Source: Chondrilla cf. caribensis (Eukaryota > Porifera > Demospongiae > Chondrillida > Chondrillidae). Taken from it: 64,000 nt of DNA. This document shows, piece by piece, positions 44,092 through 57,300 of the stretch. Below the pieces are notes generated by a model. That model saw only the letters and a program-made list of their open reading frames with translations. It was not told where the DNA came from and ran no database searches. Both the position numbers and the translations under genes were made by a program. The stretch lies in assembly GCA_964020155.1 (NCBI GenBank), contig OZ026558.1:415001-479000 (forward strand), written 5' to 3'. Positions within the stretch are counted from its first letter, which is position 1; every line of letters starts with the position of its first letter.

Positions 44092-45742
44092 TACAATAGT
44101 ACACTGATGTTAGCAATGTACACAATAGTACACTAGTGTTAGCAATGTACAAAATAGTACACTGGTGTTAGCAATGTACACAATAATACACTAGTGTTAG
44201 TAATGTACAAAATAGTACACTGGTGTTAGCAATGTGTACAATAGTACACCAGTGTTAGCAATGTACGCAATAGTACACTGGTATTAGTAATGTATACAAT
44301 AGTACACTGGTGTTAGTAATGTACACAATAGTACACTGGTGTTAGTAATGTACACAATAGTACACTGGTGTTAACAATGTACACAATAGTACACTGGTGT
44401 TAGCAATGTACACAATAATACACTAGTGTTAGCAATGTACACAATAGTACACTGGTGTTAGCAATGTACACAATAGTACACTGGTGTTAGTAATGTACAC
44501 AATAGTACACTGGTGTTAACAATGTACACAATAGTACACTGGTGTTAGCAATGTACACAATAGTACACTGGTGTTAGCAATGTACACAATAGTACACTAG
44601 TGTTAGTAATGTACACAATAGTACACTGGTGTTAGTAATGTACACAATAGTACACTGGTGTTAGCAATGTACACAATAGTACACTGGTGTTAGCAATGTA
44701 CACAATAGTACACTGGTGTTAGCAATGTACACAATAGTACACTAGTGTTAGTAATGTACACAATAGTACACTGGTGTTAGCAATGTACACAATAGTACAC
44801 TAGTGTTAGTAATGTACACAATAGTACACTGGTGTTAGTAATGTACACAATAGTACACTGGTGTTAGTAATGTACACAATAGTACACTGGTGTTAGCAAT
44901 GTACACAATAGTACACTGGTGTTAGCAATGTACACAATAGTACACTGGTGTTAGCAATGTACACAATAGTACACTGGTGTTAGTAATGTACACAATAGTA
45001 CACTGGTGTTAGTAATGTACACAATAGTACACTGGTGTTAGTAATGTACACAATAGTACACTGGTGTTAGTAATGTACACAATAGTACACTGGTGTTAGC
45101 AATGTACACAATAGTACACTGGTGTTAGCAATGTACACAATAGTACACTGGTGTTAGTAATGTACACAATAGTACACTGGTGTTAGCAATGTACACAATA
45201 GTACACTGGTGTTAGCAATGTACACAATAGTACACTGGTGTTAGCAATGTACACAATAGTACACTGGTGTTAGTAATGTACACAATAGTACACTGGTGTT
45301 AGTAATGTACACAATAGTACACTGGTGTTAGTAATGTACACAATAGTACACTGGTGTTAGCAATGTGCACAATAGTACACTGGTGTTAGTAATGTACACA
45401 ATAGTACACTGGTGTTAGCAATGTACATAATAGTACACTGGTGTTAGTAATGTACACAATAGTACACTGGTGTTAGTGATGTACACAATAGTACACTGGT
45501 GTTAGCAATGTACACAATAGTACACTGGTGTTAGCGATGTACACAATAGTACACTGGTGTTAGCAATGTACACAATAGTACACTGTGTTATCAATGTATA
45601 CAATAGTACACTGGTGTTAGCAATGTACACAATAGTACACTGGTGTTAGTAATGTACATAATAGTACACTGGTGTTAGCAATGTACACAATAGTACACTG
45701 GTGTTAGCAATGTACACAATAGTACACTGGTGTTAGCAATGT
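44092..45742 (+). repeat. 29-bp minisatellite, about 57 units
   Basis: Head-to-tail AATGTACACAATAGTACACT plus GGTGTTAGC with very few substitutions (GTAAT/GCAAT alternates). It begins about 175 bp after the crystallin-like gene. There are no unique spacers, so it is a tandem repeat and not a CRISPR-like array. Confidence 0.97.
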
Positions 45743-45759
45743 ATACGTAATAGTACTAG

Positions 45760-46160
45760 TACACACACAATATACACAATAGTACACACACTACGTATGT
45801 AGTCTGCACAATTGATTCATGCATTGTTGTATTAATTATACTCTATACACTGTATGCAGATCATATCAGTTTGAAATGTATGAAAATCACATTTTAGTTT
45901 TGAAATGCTATTTCATGCATTTATCATATTTCATTGAAGCTATGATCAGTGCAGATTTTGAATAATAATTATTATCACTACTCAGCTGAATACACACTGT
46001 ATAGCCACAGTAATGAGTGCATGAGGTGATACATAGTAACAGGTCTGACTCTGTAATAACACTTGCGAATAAGGTAATATGGCCTATACTAGTTATGCCA
46101 CAATTGATACAGCAAATGCATGATGACTGTTACAAACAAAGCCATCCTGTTATACTGATC
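45760..46160. other. AT-rich intergenic, no gene seen
   Basis: Unique AT-rich sequence to about 46078, where block C homology begins at GGCCTATACTAGTTATGCCA, matching 35446. Confidence 0.6.
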
Positions 46161-46162
46161 GT

Positions 46163-47078
46163 CTACATACGAAAGTTCTCCAATTGGTGGATGTAGTCAG
46201 CAATTCCATGACTAGCAGTTTTTGGTAGGTACATCACTGGATTTGGCTTGTACATACCAGTCCATTCACCAAGGAGGATCAGGGTTCCTGAGGAAACAGG
46301 ATCATTTTGAATCGTGAGCGTGTTTGAATCCATCCCGGTGAAATAGGTGGCCAGAGCGATATCTCCCACAGGAGGACACCCATAGACATACTGGATTGGT
46401 TGAGAGATGTCGTGTGCACGAGAAATCCGATATGTGAGGAGTGTGGCCAGTGCATCACCATGGCTGTGTCCAGTGATGAAGAGCTTCTTCTTTCCAAGGT
46501 AAGGCATCAGTTTGGCTTCAATTGACTTATAAACAGTATTCATTGCAGTTATGAAACCTTTGTGACCGTACACCTTCTCATCTGAATTAATGCGCGCTGT
46601 AACAAACCACAAATCCGTCAAGACATCTTTCCAACTTGCCGTCCCATGAAACGCTACCACAACAGAGGTGTCATCACTGGCAATGAAGCCATTTGTGTCA
46701 GTACTTTGATCGTAGATTTCCATTTCGGCAACCAGATTATATTTAGGCAGCTCTTGAACAACTTCTGAGTATGGTTGATAGGCAAGTTGGCTTAGCTTGG
46801 CATAACGCAGAGCTTCATCTTTTTTGAAGTCGGGACTAAACTGTGGTGGTGGAACTGCAGGGGTGGCAGATATGATTGCTTCAATTGTGCTCGCAGCAAT
46901 TCCAATTTGCATGTAGGCACTTGCTGAGCTTGAATCATCAAAGATTGCCCCCACATACTGCTTATTGGTAGGTCCTTCTTCTTCCTCCTTGATGTAGTTG
47001 AGTTTGGTCCTACCAGCTTGTCCATTCCCCACCAACTGCCTGTCATTGTCTATATAGGACTTTGGGTCAAATACATCA
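46163..47078 (-). CDS. Class 3 lipase, copy C (last exon, 5' exon not found)
   Basis: About 304 residues from an acceptor TAG just above base 47078 to the stop. The catalytic elements are intact: VVAFHGTASWKD, ITGHSHGD with Ser, IQNDPVSSG with Asp and SHGIADYI with His. It differs from copy B at about 25 positions. GHSHGD replaces GHSLGG, which keeps G-x-S-x-G but changes the residue after the nucleophile to His. As in copy B the frame has no starting Met and continues up to the acceptor through FDPKSYIDNDRQL, so the first exon is unplaced. It stands without an oxidase gene beside it. Confidence 0.85.
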
Positions 47079-47164
47079 CTACATGGAGTAGAGTGACATA
47101 TGATGTAAACTCACAGATCCCCTGTGGAAGTTAACGAGGAAAGACTACGTATAACATTGTTTAG

Positions 47165-47530
47165 TCTGTTTCCAATGATGTATGATTGTGTTGAATGATA
47201 AAGTTTGTTATTGTTAATTGTACGGAAAGTTATTACTCAATGTCATCTGCCTATATTGTGGTCATGTGAACATAATGTGTTCATTATACAACTTACAGCA
47301 TGTAATGCAATCAATGCTGCTGCATGGTCTGAGAGAGTGTAATGAAGTTATTGTGTCTGAGATTATTATGGACTTATTCTTATATGGAAGAATTAGGCCT
47401 GAAAAAAGAGAGTATTCAAATGAGATCCAGTTAGAACCTATGAATTCATTACGCATTATGATGTGTGTCAGCTATTGTGTGCATATACTGACACTGAAAT
47501 CTCCCACTCTCTACTCATTACTCCCCTCAT
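47165..47530. repeat. Segment identical to 36720-37090
   Basis: Over about 360 bp blocks B and C read the same, while flanking lipase exons differ at several percent of positions. Frames of about 105 residues are open in both only because the sequences are identical. Confidence 0.75.
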
Positions 47531-47709
47531 CATAGTTGTTCGTTAATGCTAAGCTGGAGGTAAGCTCTTCTGCATATCACTATATCTGACTCCCCCACAG
47601 GCGGCGGCATTTAGAGTAAAGAAACTTACTGTATTTGATTACATCTAACTTCCAGTAGCTCGAACTGATTGTATTCCTAGCTGAAATACTAAAGGTTTCT
47701 CATAACAGT

Positions 47710-47905
47710 AACAGTCTTGGAATCCATTTTCCACTGTGTGATAACCATGTGACATTTTCCCTGATAAACACCCCCTGAGAAGCGGGTAAATGGCGGGTGT
47801 TGACGTCTGCTCTAGATCTTTCAGGGACTCGAGGGAGGACGACGAGAACTGATGCTAACCTTGTTGTAGTCTGTTTCCTATGATTGTGCTTAGACCGCAG
47901 TATGT
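47710..47905 (+). repeat. Dispersed promoter-like module, copy 6
   Basis: Block C copy, with GATAACCATGTGACATT and GTTGACGTCTGCT. Confidence 0.7.
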
Positions 47906-48417
47906 GAAAACAGATGTTTAATTACCTTTACCATAACTGTTTGAAGGCGCCCATCCCAGTCTGGTGTAGCCGGCCTTTGCCCTCCATTTTTTGTTAGTCC
48001 AGAGGAATGGGCCTAGATACACCAGACTACACCCTCCCACATTAGTCTGGTGTCCTGAATTACCACGTGTTGTGTGTTATTTAGCTGCTTTGAATGCAGT
48101 GTACACTTGGTCCAGTTAATCCTTATGTCCCCTGTGCATGGATGCTGGTGGTAGTATGATGTATGCATTTGAAGGCTATTCCATTCAAATGCAAAATGTG
48201 TGAGGTGGTGTGTCTCTTATTTGGTGTTGAGGATTGCAGTATTATAGTATTTTGTCACCTGTGTGTGTTATTGTGTGATTTTATTGTATATTATATATAT
48301 TCGATCTTTTTTAATCTTTTGTCACCATGCAATGGATTCTTTGTATGGGATCCTACATCTACAATTATTGATACCCACTACGAATGACCAATTTCCTGTT
48401 TTACCTTTCTATAGGTG

Positions 48418-48780
48418 ATATTAAAGACAGAGAAATGGTCATTGTCGAACTTGCCACAACAAAATCACCGAATATTTTGCTTCTCAAATATGTATTGGTC
48501 TCAAAATTGGTATTAACTGATTCTTTGGTCAGAAGTAATATATATATACTCAAAATGCAGAAATAGACTCGTTTGGAAATGAGGAATGTCAGATTCCCCC
48601 AAATGATCACATCAGTATGCATCAAAATGTACACACTGATAATGATATTCAAATACAACTTCCACTTTCCTTCAATAGGAGCTCTCTCAGCATATCACTT
48701 TGCTTTGATCACATTCTCCTTGGACAATTGGACAATTGACTTTGGATCAAAGTGTACATCACTACATAAAGAAGAATGAC
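48418..48780. pseudogene. Exon fragments of block C
   Basis: Holds the GDIKDREMVIVELATTKSPN exon-like piece (plus), a shortened VPS16-like penultimate exon (48660-48725, minus) and, at 48737-48780, a fragment containing the lipase exon start and its acceptor. The three pieces are joined without their own genes. Confidence 0.45.
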
Positions 48781-49640
48781 ATATTATGTTAAATTATGCA
48801 GGACATACTATGATACGCCTTGTAATTATAATACTAATATAATATAAAAGGCTAGGCGAATTATATCACATCTATACTTCCTTTGGCCAAGAAAGACAGT
48901 TTCAGCATTGGAAACATGTTCAATCAAATGTGCATGCATGTGTGGCTAGGTATTAACATCACCTTGGTCAAGTCTCTCGTACAGGGGTGGAATGTGGAAG
49001 TGAAGGACCTTACTGTATTTGACCACATCTAGCTTCAGATAGATTGAGCTGAATATATTCCTAAACTGAATGAACTACATGACAGTAACCTCTGTTGAAG
49101 GACATACCAAATAAAGGACACCATAAACAGTTAACAACAAACTTATTGCCCTGGTGTCCCCAATCACCCGTGTTACCCCATCGCTCTACCAGTTTCATTT
49201 CGACTGGTATAGTTTGCCTACTTGCACACATAGGTTTGGTGTCAGTTGTAGATCAGGCACCTCTGTGTGTGTTGTCCGTTCTTTAGCTGCTTTTAAAGCA
49301 GTGTACACTCATGCTCACTTGTCTATGAAAACTGGTGGTAGGATGGTGACAATGTATAACTTATAACTCTCTCGGTATATTATAGCCCTGCTTCAGTCAC
49401 ATTCTTCTTGGACAAGCAAGCATCAACAAATGGCTGCAATCAAAGAAGAAAGAGGATCAGAATCAATCTATATGTCCATACATACATAACATATTAAATG
49501 ACATGTGTGTAGGTGCAGGTACACTATTGACAGACTCTAGGTTGCTCTCATTGCATGTGCATCAAATTCATCACAGCAAACATCAGTCAATTCCCACCCT
49601 TTACAATACTCAAGATCATGTTGGCAATGTGTACACTATG
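48781..49640. other. Mixed repeat fragments, no gene
   Basis: Includes a remnant of the CAGTGGAACCTC element (about 49085-49140) and part of the VPS16-like penultimate exon (49390-49440, minus). Confidence 0.45.
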
Positions 49641-50145
49641 GTGTGTGTAGACTGAGTGTATATGACTGGAGTGAGTGGAGGGATTGTCTAAGTGGACAAG
49701 AACTACGGCAAGCACTACAACACACACAGTGCATCATTGGATACTGGGAAGGACATCCCATGTCATACACCCACACGCATGCATGCACGTACGCGTGCAC
49801 ACACACACGCACACACACACAAACATTTAGCGTCATCACTAAGAGTTATGTATTACTGCCTGCCAATAATGTGTATCTACCCATATACCCTATGTAACCC
49901 TAACCCAAATATACATATGTACATATACGTATGTATATACATAATTATTATGTTATATTACACATGATCAGCTCATGATGTCAGCAAACAAATCCACACT
50001 GTGACAGTTCACTCCATCACTTGGAGTATATAATAATGGCACTCGCTCAGATACAGATGTACACATACTCTATAATATATATCATGATATACATTTAGCT
50101 ATTATAGTGTGTGTGTGTGTCGTGTGTGTGTGATATGCATATACA

Positions 50146-50318
50146 ATAGTGGTGTCTACAGCTAGTAGTGGTGTGTATACAGCTAGTCCTGATGTGTGTA
50201 CAGCTAGTCCTGATGTGTGTACAGCTAGTAGTGATTTGTATACAGGTAGTAGTGGTGTGTGTACAGTTAGTAGTGGTGTGTGTACATATAGCTAACAGTG
50301 CTGTGTTTACAGCTAATA
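50146..50318 (+). repeat. 21-bp minisatellite, degenerate, about 8 units
   Basis: Units with CCTGATGTG and ATTTGTATAC changes, the most diverged array of the family here. Confidence 0.8.
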
Positions 50319-50474
50319 TTGGCCTGTGTTAGGTTTCCTACTGGTGTCCATGTACTTTTGAGTCAGTTGTATAATGTGGTGAAAGGCTTCTTGCGGAGGG
50401 CTTCTGGTGAGAAAGGTGAACTAATTTGTGTAATCTAATAACTATAATTTGTGTAATCTAATAATATTGTTGGT

Positions 50475-51260
50475 CAAACAACCACTGGAGAAAGGTGAAC
50501 TAATTTGTGTAACCTATTGTTGGCGAAAACAACCATGGGTATTATTAGCAAGGAACCCCTTGATGATAACCTCACAAGTCAGAGCAAATGTCATGAAAGT
50601 GTATGATTGGTTGTATGTGCATGAAGCCAATGACAGAAGATCAGAGGATGCATGCTCATCAAAGTACTTAGTACTTTTCTTAAATCCCTGCAAGTCATGA
50701 GTCTCACTACATATGCCTCTTCAATATGGTGTATGTGCAGCTAGTAGTGGTGTGTACAGCTAGTAGTGGTGTGTGTACAGCTAATGGTAGTGTGTGTACA
50801 ACTAGTAGTGACATGTGTACAGCTAGTAGTGATGTGTGTACAGCTAGTAGTGATGTGTGTAAAGCTAGTAGTGATGTGTGTACAGCTAGTAGTGATGTGT
50901 GTACAGCTAGTGGTGATGTGTGTACAGCTAGTACGTAGCGGTGTGTGTACAGCTGGTAGTGGTGTGTGTACAGCTAGTGGTGGTGTGTGTACAGCTGGTA
51001 GTGATATGTGTACAAACAACCACTGGAGAAAGGTGAACTAATTTGTGTAACCTATTGTTGGCTAAACAACCATGGGTATTATTAGCAAGGCATCCCTTGA
51101 TGATAACCTCACAAGTCAGAGCAAATGTCATGAAAGTGTATGATTGGTTGTATGTGCATGAAGCCAATGACGGAAGATCAAAAGGTGTGCGCTCTTCAAA
51201 GCACTTAGTACTTCTTTTCTTAAATCCCTCACTACATATGCCTCTTCAAGACGATCATAT
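50475..51260. repeat. Compound repeat: 250-bp unit, minisatellite, 250-bp unit
   Basis: A unit starting ACAACCACTGGAGAAAGGTG (50475-50730) is followed by about 13 minisatellite units (50735-51010) and then by a second copy of the same unit (51015-51260). A third copy lacking the first part is at 41855-42050. Confidence 0.8.
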
Positions 51261-51969
51261 TATTTGTAGTTGATAATGCATGTACATTTAGTTGTGATGT
51301 ATGTACATATACAGGTAGTAGTGGTGTGTGTACAGCTATGTGTGTACAGATAGTAGTGGTGTTTGTACAGAAAGTATAGTGATGTGTGTACGTACAGGGA
51401 AGACTCATGTGCTCATGTTTATTGCTATCATGAGGGACATAATGAATGTTTTAATGGCTTAGCTGTGCATTGTGCCCATACCAATTTTTATTTTATATGT
51501 ACGTACATATACGTATATGTAATCATCATTGCAAATATATGCCATGTTCTTCATCCTTAAGGGTAAGGGATGATGCAGTACATGTAATAGTGTAGGAGAT
51601 TAATTTGAAGTATCTTCCTGGTTGCAAATGAACTGCAAGTCAAGTTTCGTGCAAAGTTCATACACTGTATTAGATATTTTGATAATAATTATTAATTATT
51701 TGAATAATTCAATAATTATCATACATAATGTAACAATCACAGTTATGTACAGTAACTGTTACAATATTATAATTACAACTAACAGTACAGCAGTAATAAA
51801 ACATTGCTCAATCGACTATTATAATAGAGGTATATTATACTGTGATAGTAACATTAATGTTTGTGAAATAAAGTTCAATGTTTTGCTGATATGTAATAAG
51901 CAAATAAGTATATGTAGTAGAAATGAGATATATATTTATACACAGCACACTAGTAAACATACTCGATGT

Positions 51970-54202
51970 TCATTTCCCATAGTGGAATTCTATGGATTCA
52001 TCAATCGATACACCTGTGTTCTCGTCGGTGCACACAATGTGGATCTCTGGGCCGTCAAATTCAATTTCCACTTGGACTCTACGATTCACACCACCGGTGG
52101 TGTCTGGCATGGGGACATGTATTGTAGCTAGATGACGACATCCTAGATCATCGGTGTATCTGACATTGCGAGGAGCACAATGTACCTTGATGTTCATATT
52201 TGTGGCATCGGCCTCAAGTGGAGAATACAAACGTTTGATGAGTGTTTTTGTATTCTGGATTGTTCCACCACAGGGGAGAAATTCGTGATAGATGCCACCG
52301 CAATAGTACTTTCCCGTACTTTTAATATGGAACTTCCTTTTAGCTGGGTGTCTGTATGCATCAAACTCTTCACTAATACCAAGGCCATATGAATACTCCG
52401 ATATACGTTCCTGGATAATCGTTGGATTGAACCCATAAAGTACTGCTCCCCTGATGATGGCGAGTCCGCTTTCTGGAGGGCGGACGATATTGTCACTTTT
52501 GACTTTTGTTTTAACTTTCTCTTGAATTGTAGAAAATAGCAGGGGGCATGATGAGAAGGAACCAACCATGTACACTGCAGCAATGTTTGGTATCCTCTGC
52601 AAATCATTGTTAAGACATGTCTGTATGTGCTCTATTGGTTTAGTAAATAACTGAGCAAGAACCCCAACATTTATTAGGAGCATTTTGGACGGCGAAAGGG
52701 AGACTCCTTCTACCTTGCACTGCCTTATGAGGATCGAAGCACTGGTTCCTGAAATTTTAAAACAGGCTTCTCCGAAATTTTGATCCAGTCTGAAACGTAC
52801 CAAATCGTTATTTTCTCCCTGAAGTGTTGTCTTGCATGCTTCGAATTCTTTCATGAGATCCATCCAAGCATCAGTGTATTCTACTTTCAGTCTGTCAATG
52901 AAACGTGTTTCACCATGCTTGTTTCCTTCCTGATGTCTCCCAAATATATTTTTTAGAAGCTCTTCAAATGCTCTATCAACCAGGGTTCCTCCATATGGTC
53001 CTCCGCTGGGTGGGGCAAGCTCCCGGACTACATAAGTACCTCCCTCCCTTTCATCCAGTGAGTGGTAGGCGATATCGACAGTTCCCCCTCCACAGTCCAC
53101 AACGGCGTAGGTCAGGCTTCTAAGGGCTTTAGATTTATCCTTCTGTGCCTTCACGTAAACAGCAGCACATTCAGGCTCCAATGCAATCACTAATTGACTT
53201 CTTGTTGCCTTCTTACACAGCCCAGCCTGTAAGCAGTAGAAAGGCGGTGTTACTTTAAGGGATGATATTGAATAAAATACAGGATGGGCTTCACGTCTGG
53301 CTTGCTACAATCATCCCACCAAACACCCAGGAGAAATAAAGAGGAGGAATGGTCTAGATTAATTCATATCTCATAATAATTAATAATTTAACCACAACAA
53401 TAAATTGAAATGTGGATGGACTAATTGTATGTTGGATTTGTTAGCTAGCTACTGTGTATTCAAAGGTCTAGTAGGTTGCACAGGCTAATACATCATAATT
53501 ACCTAACCTGAATCCTATCCAATGTATATAATATAATCAACTTGAGTTAATGGTATATCTTAATGTATGTTATACTTTAGTTAGTACACACCTTATAAGC
53601 AGCTTCTCTCATGAAGTGTCTTGCTCCTGTACTCCAGATAGCGGGGACAGTTAGTACCCAGCGGATGTCACGTGAATAGTCATTGATGTGAAGCCCCTCT
53701 AATTTGGTATCAATGAAATTTATTAACTTTGTCTTGAGATGTTCAAGGGCTTTTGAAAATATATCAATCGCTGGCATTGAGCTCATATCACCACCATTAA
53801 TAGGAGATATTCTGTACTGCATATCAAAATTCTAAAGGCAATTTACACAATAATGTTAAAAATGTTTAATATTTAAGATTTAATGTTATAATATAGAAAG
53901 TATTTACACGTACATACCTTCTCTTCATGCAATTTCATTTTAAAGTGCTTAAATAGGCGATGTGAGTTCTTATCTTCTGGCTCCAGGGTTCCGTATTTAT
54001 GTTCAGCTTCCCACCCATAAGCAACTACTTTTCCAGTTCCATCCAGAAGAATAGTGGTTGGAGCCATGGTCACTATATCCCCTCCTGGAGCACATTCCCA
54101 CTCTGTGAAGGGTATTGGATCTTCATTGGTGTCTACACTGAAGGCTAATTTAGTATAGGAAGTACCAAAATCTATAGCTGCAACTACAGCTGGCTCACTC
54201 AT
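51970..54202 (-). CDS. HSPA12-like HSP70-family protein (3 exons)
   Basis: Exons on the minus strand are 54202-53918, 53831-53592 and 53226-51970, all phase 0 with GT-AG ends, giving 593 residues. It has the HSP70/actin-type ATPase elements in order: AAIDFGTSYTKLAF (about 9-22), the segment FKHFKMKLHEE typical of HSPA12, LTVPAIWSTGARHFMREAAY, VDCGGGTVDIA (about 218-228) and VYMVGSFSSCPLL (about 394-406). It lacks a canonical HSP70 substrate-binding domain. HSPA12 proteins are divergent cytosolic relatives, strongly expanded in several marine invertebrates and linked to stress and immunity; the role here is unknown. Slightly shorter than vertebrate HSPA12A/B (about 675-690). Confidence 0.9.
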
Positions 54203-54244
54203 GGTTACTGGGTCCTATTGTGTGTTACAGTGAAGTGTGTGAAC

Positions 54245-54314
54245 TTTTATATCAGCAGCAATTTAATGGAATTCATGAGTGTTCTGACCACACTCCATAG
54301 GTTGTGATATAAAA
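54245..54314. promoter_or_regulatory. Divergent promoter between the HSPA12-like and unknown genes
   Basis: TATAAAA on the minus strand at 54251-54245 (HSPA12-like, ATG about 45 nt below) and TATAAAA on the plus strand at 54308-54314 (next gene). The two expected starts are about 120 bp apart, pointing away from each other. Confidence 0.65.
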
Positions 54315-54386
54315 GAACATCACAAATCAATTCACCCAGCTCATTGGGAAGTAGAAAGTCAGGCACATCAGCATCATCTCAGTGCA

Positions 54387-57300
54387 ATGTTCTCAAGGTA
54401 TTTATTATCATAACTGATCAATGATGGTTACGTGTACCAAAATTATAGAACTTATATTACACAGTAGTAGTGTTTAGCAGATTTCTGTAAGACTGTTTAA
54501 GTAATTATTAACCTATATTCTTGTCTTATAATTTATATATAATATAATCTATATAATTTACAGGGTTTGGATGTGGCTCAGAGACTGGTATGATCATGAC
54601 ATTTTATTACTATTATGGTATTTGCTTTGGATATGCTATCTGTAACTGAAACCATAGGGTCCCTGGATCTCAAGGCAGGGAACCACAACGCATGGTTGGC
54701 ATTGAAAGCATCACCACATATCGTAGGGAATATGATTCATATCACAGTGATTATGAAAAACGTCTTGAACTTATTCGAAACATGTTAGTGAAGGTCAATG
54801 TTTCTAATCTATGCTATATGTATACATATTGTTACTAGTTTTCCATGTTTATTGCTTTTGTATAGGTTGTTAACTATAGTTGAACAAGTTACAGAAATGA
54901 AAGAAGCTTTTGACAAAAGGCTGGTTTTTGTAATATATAGCATCTAATTCTTTCTAACCTTTACAGCAGCTATGTATTTCTATACTCACTATTGATAGAT
55001 GGCCCAGGGATTAGATTGAAATTTACTGATTTTATTAATTTTTAGTATGAAGATGGAAAAGGTGCCCTTTGGGCACTCTTTTCCACCTAGGACATCACGT
55101 GGGTAAAAGTCGGATTGGTTTAACAGTGGTTCAGGTTGGAAGTGTTTGGAAATATTACCCTCTACCTTTTGATCACCATATTCAGTCATGCTTGTCTTCT
55201 CTCCCACACGTACTGTAATAGATTTTATATGTACGTATTTATTTCTTGATATTACTAGTCCATAATATCCTAACTCATGATCACTGCCACCATGCATAGT
55301 CAGTGACAAGAGGTTAGATCTTTCTAGTAGCTGTAAGTTGATTATTATTATTATTATGCTGCAGTCAACAGATGGCAGGCATTGTAGGAAACAGTCAATA
55401 TCCAAATGATCTGCAGCAAGAAAATGAAATCCTCAAGGCAGAGTTGAAAGAGACAAAAACACAGGTGATTAAGCTCCAAGAACAGCTGAGAGGGTCAGTC
55501 CTTGTGTATGTAATCAGTACATTTTGTATTGTGACATATGTCAGGGTTATTTGATACTATATTAATAATAATGTTATGCATCTTCCAATTGCATATTGCT
55601 AAATGTTAGAACTAGAACAGAGATGGTGATCACTGCAGAAAGGCGTGGTGTCCTTCCTAATAGAGATAGAGTGGCCAATGAATATGCTATAAGGGTCTAT
55701 TTCAATCAGAAGTTTTCAGCTTTCACGGATGAATATGGTATTGAAGCCACAAATGCAAGGAAAAAATTGACAGAACTATTTGTTGTACGTTATTATAATT
55801 CCATAATATGTTATACATGTGGATATGATGCTTCATTTTTCTTCTTATTAACCACATGTGAAAGATTTCCTGTGTACGTGGCATATTCCATTTGTTCATA
55901 GGAATGCTTCAAGTATGCCTGTGAATATTTTGCCAGGAAAATGGCTGGAGCAAAGCACTATGGAATACATGTCCCTGAACAGTTGAAAGAGTTGGACTTG
56001 GTGTGTTTTCATATTAGTGTATTGTAATAATATTATAATACATGACACTGTAAATGTGTACTGGACAGTGCATATGTGTATGTGCATCTGTCTGAAAATG
56101 TAATTACATAAATGCATTGATGCAGAAATATACGTAGCGTGTAGCCTTCTTATTGATAATGAAGTGTTTAATGAAATACATACGTATGAACAGTAATGGA
56201 ACTATTGTCAACCTGTAACTGAGATTTTTTTTTCCAATACACAGAATGCAGCATTCTATGATGTTCATACTGCAGAAATTTTGGGAAATATATAAGGCAG
56301 TCATGGAACTGAAAAGTATAATGCTTCACAATGAGGATGACCTAGTGGATGATTTGAAGAGCAGACTGCGTAAGGTTAGATTGAGTGTGTTGGAAGATAG
56401 GGTGTTTTGTACCATTTTTCAAGTTATTTGAAAATGTTTCAATTGTGAAAGTGAAATTAAGTTACTAAGTTATGAATTGATAACTTCTCATGTATTTGTT
56501 GGAGAAGTCATCTCTTACAACCCACACCAGTAATTGTGGGTCCTAACAATTGTCCGTACAATATCTTACACCATTTGTGTTATTTACTGATTGCAAAAAT
56601 TTTAGTAGGTTGAAGCATTTGCAACTGTACATAGGAAAAGGGGTCATTTGGTGGGTTATCACATTTTCAGTATGTTGCACAAGCGTTGGAATTCGTCACC
56701 TTGTTGAAATTTTATTTAACAGAAAGCTACTTCAAGTCTGTCTTTCTGTAGTTCTGTGTTTCAATATTGATCGGATAAGTTCTATGTAAGGGATGTTCTA
56801 TTACTCTGGTTCCATGGGAGACGGGATACCATGTTTTTCATATTTCCACATACATTGAGTATCAACCAAAGCAACCTCGCAAATCATACTTATACAGAAT
56901 GATGCACGTGATATCACAATTGATTTGTACATAACTTCGAACAATAAAATTAAAAGCCTATCAATACAGGTGCATGTGCTATTTTCACCATGCTATTAAG
57001 CATCGGGATTGTTTTCTGATGATACCGGAATCACTAAATTGATGGAACCAACCAAATGACCTCTTTCCTCATGTGCAGTCACATTTATGCAAATGATAGC
57101 TTAGTTTTGCGACAATTCACACTGTTGTGTCTTCTCTCTATCCTTGAATAACTCAAGGATAGTCATTTGAGAATGACCTCCTTGTAGCATTCACCAATTA
57201 CGTTATAAAGAGTGCATGTTGTGTTAATCACTACCTACAGTGTACAGTGCATAGGATTATATTATATTGGAAATTGTGTAGAAATTCATCAATTTACTGG

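Noticed and set aside
44092..45742. CRISPR-like array of 29-bp repeats
   Set aside because: Units are directly tandem with no unique spacers, and the surrounding genes are eukaryotic.
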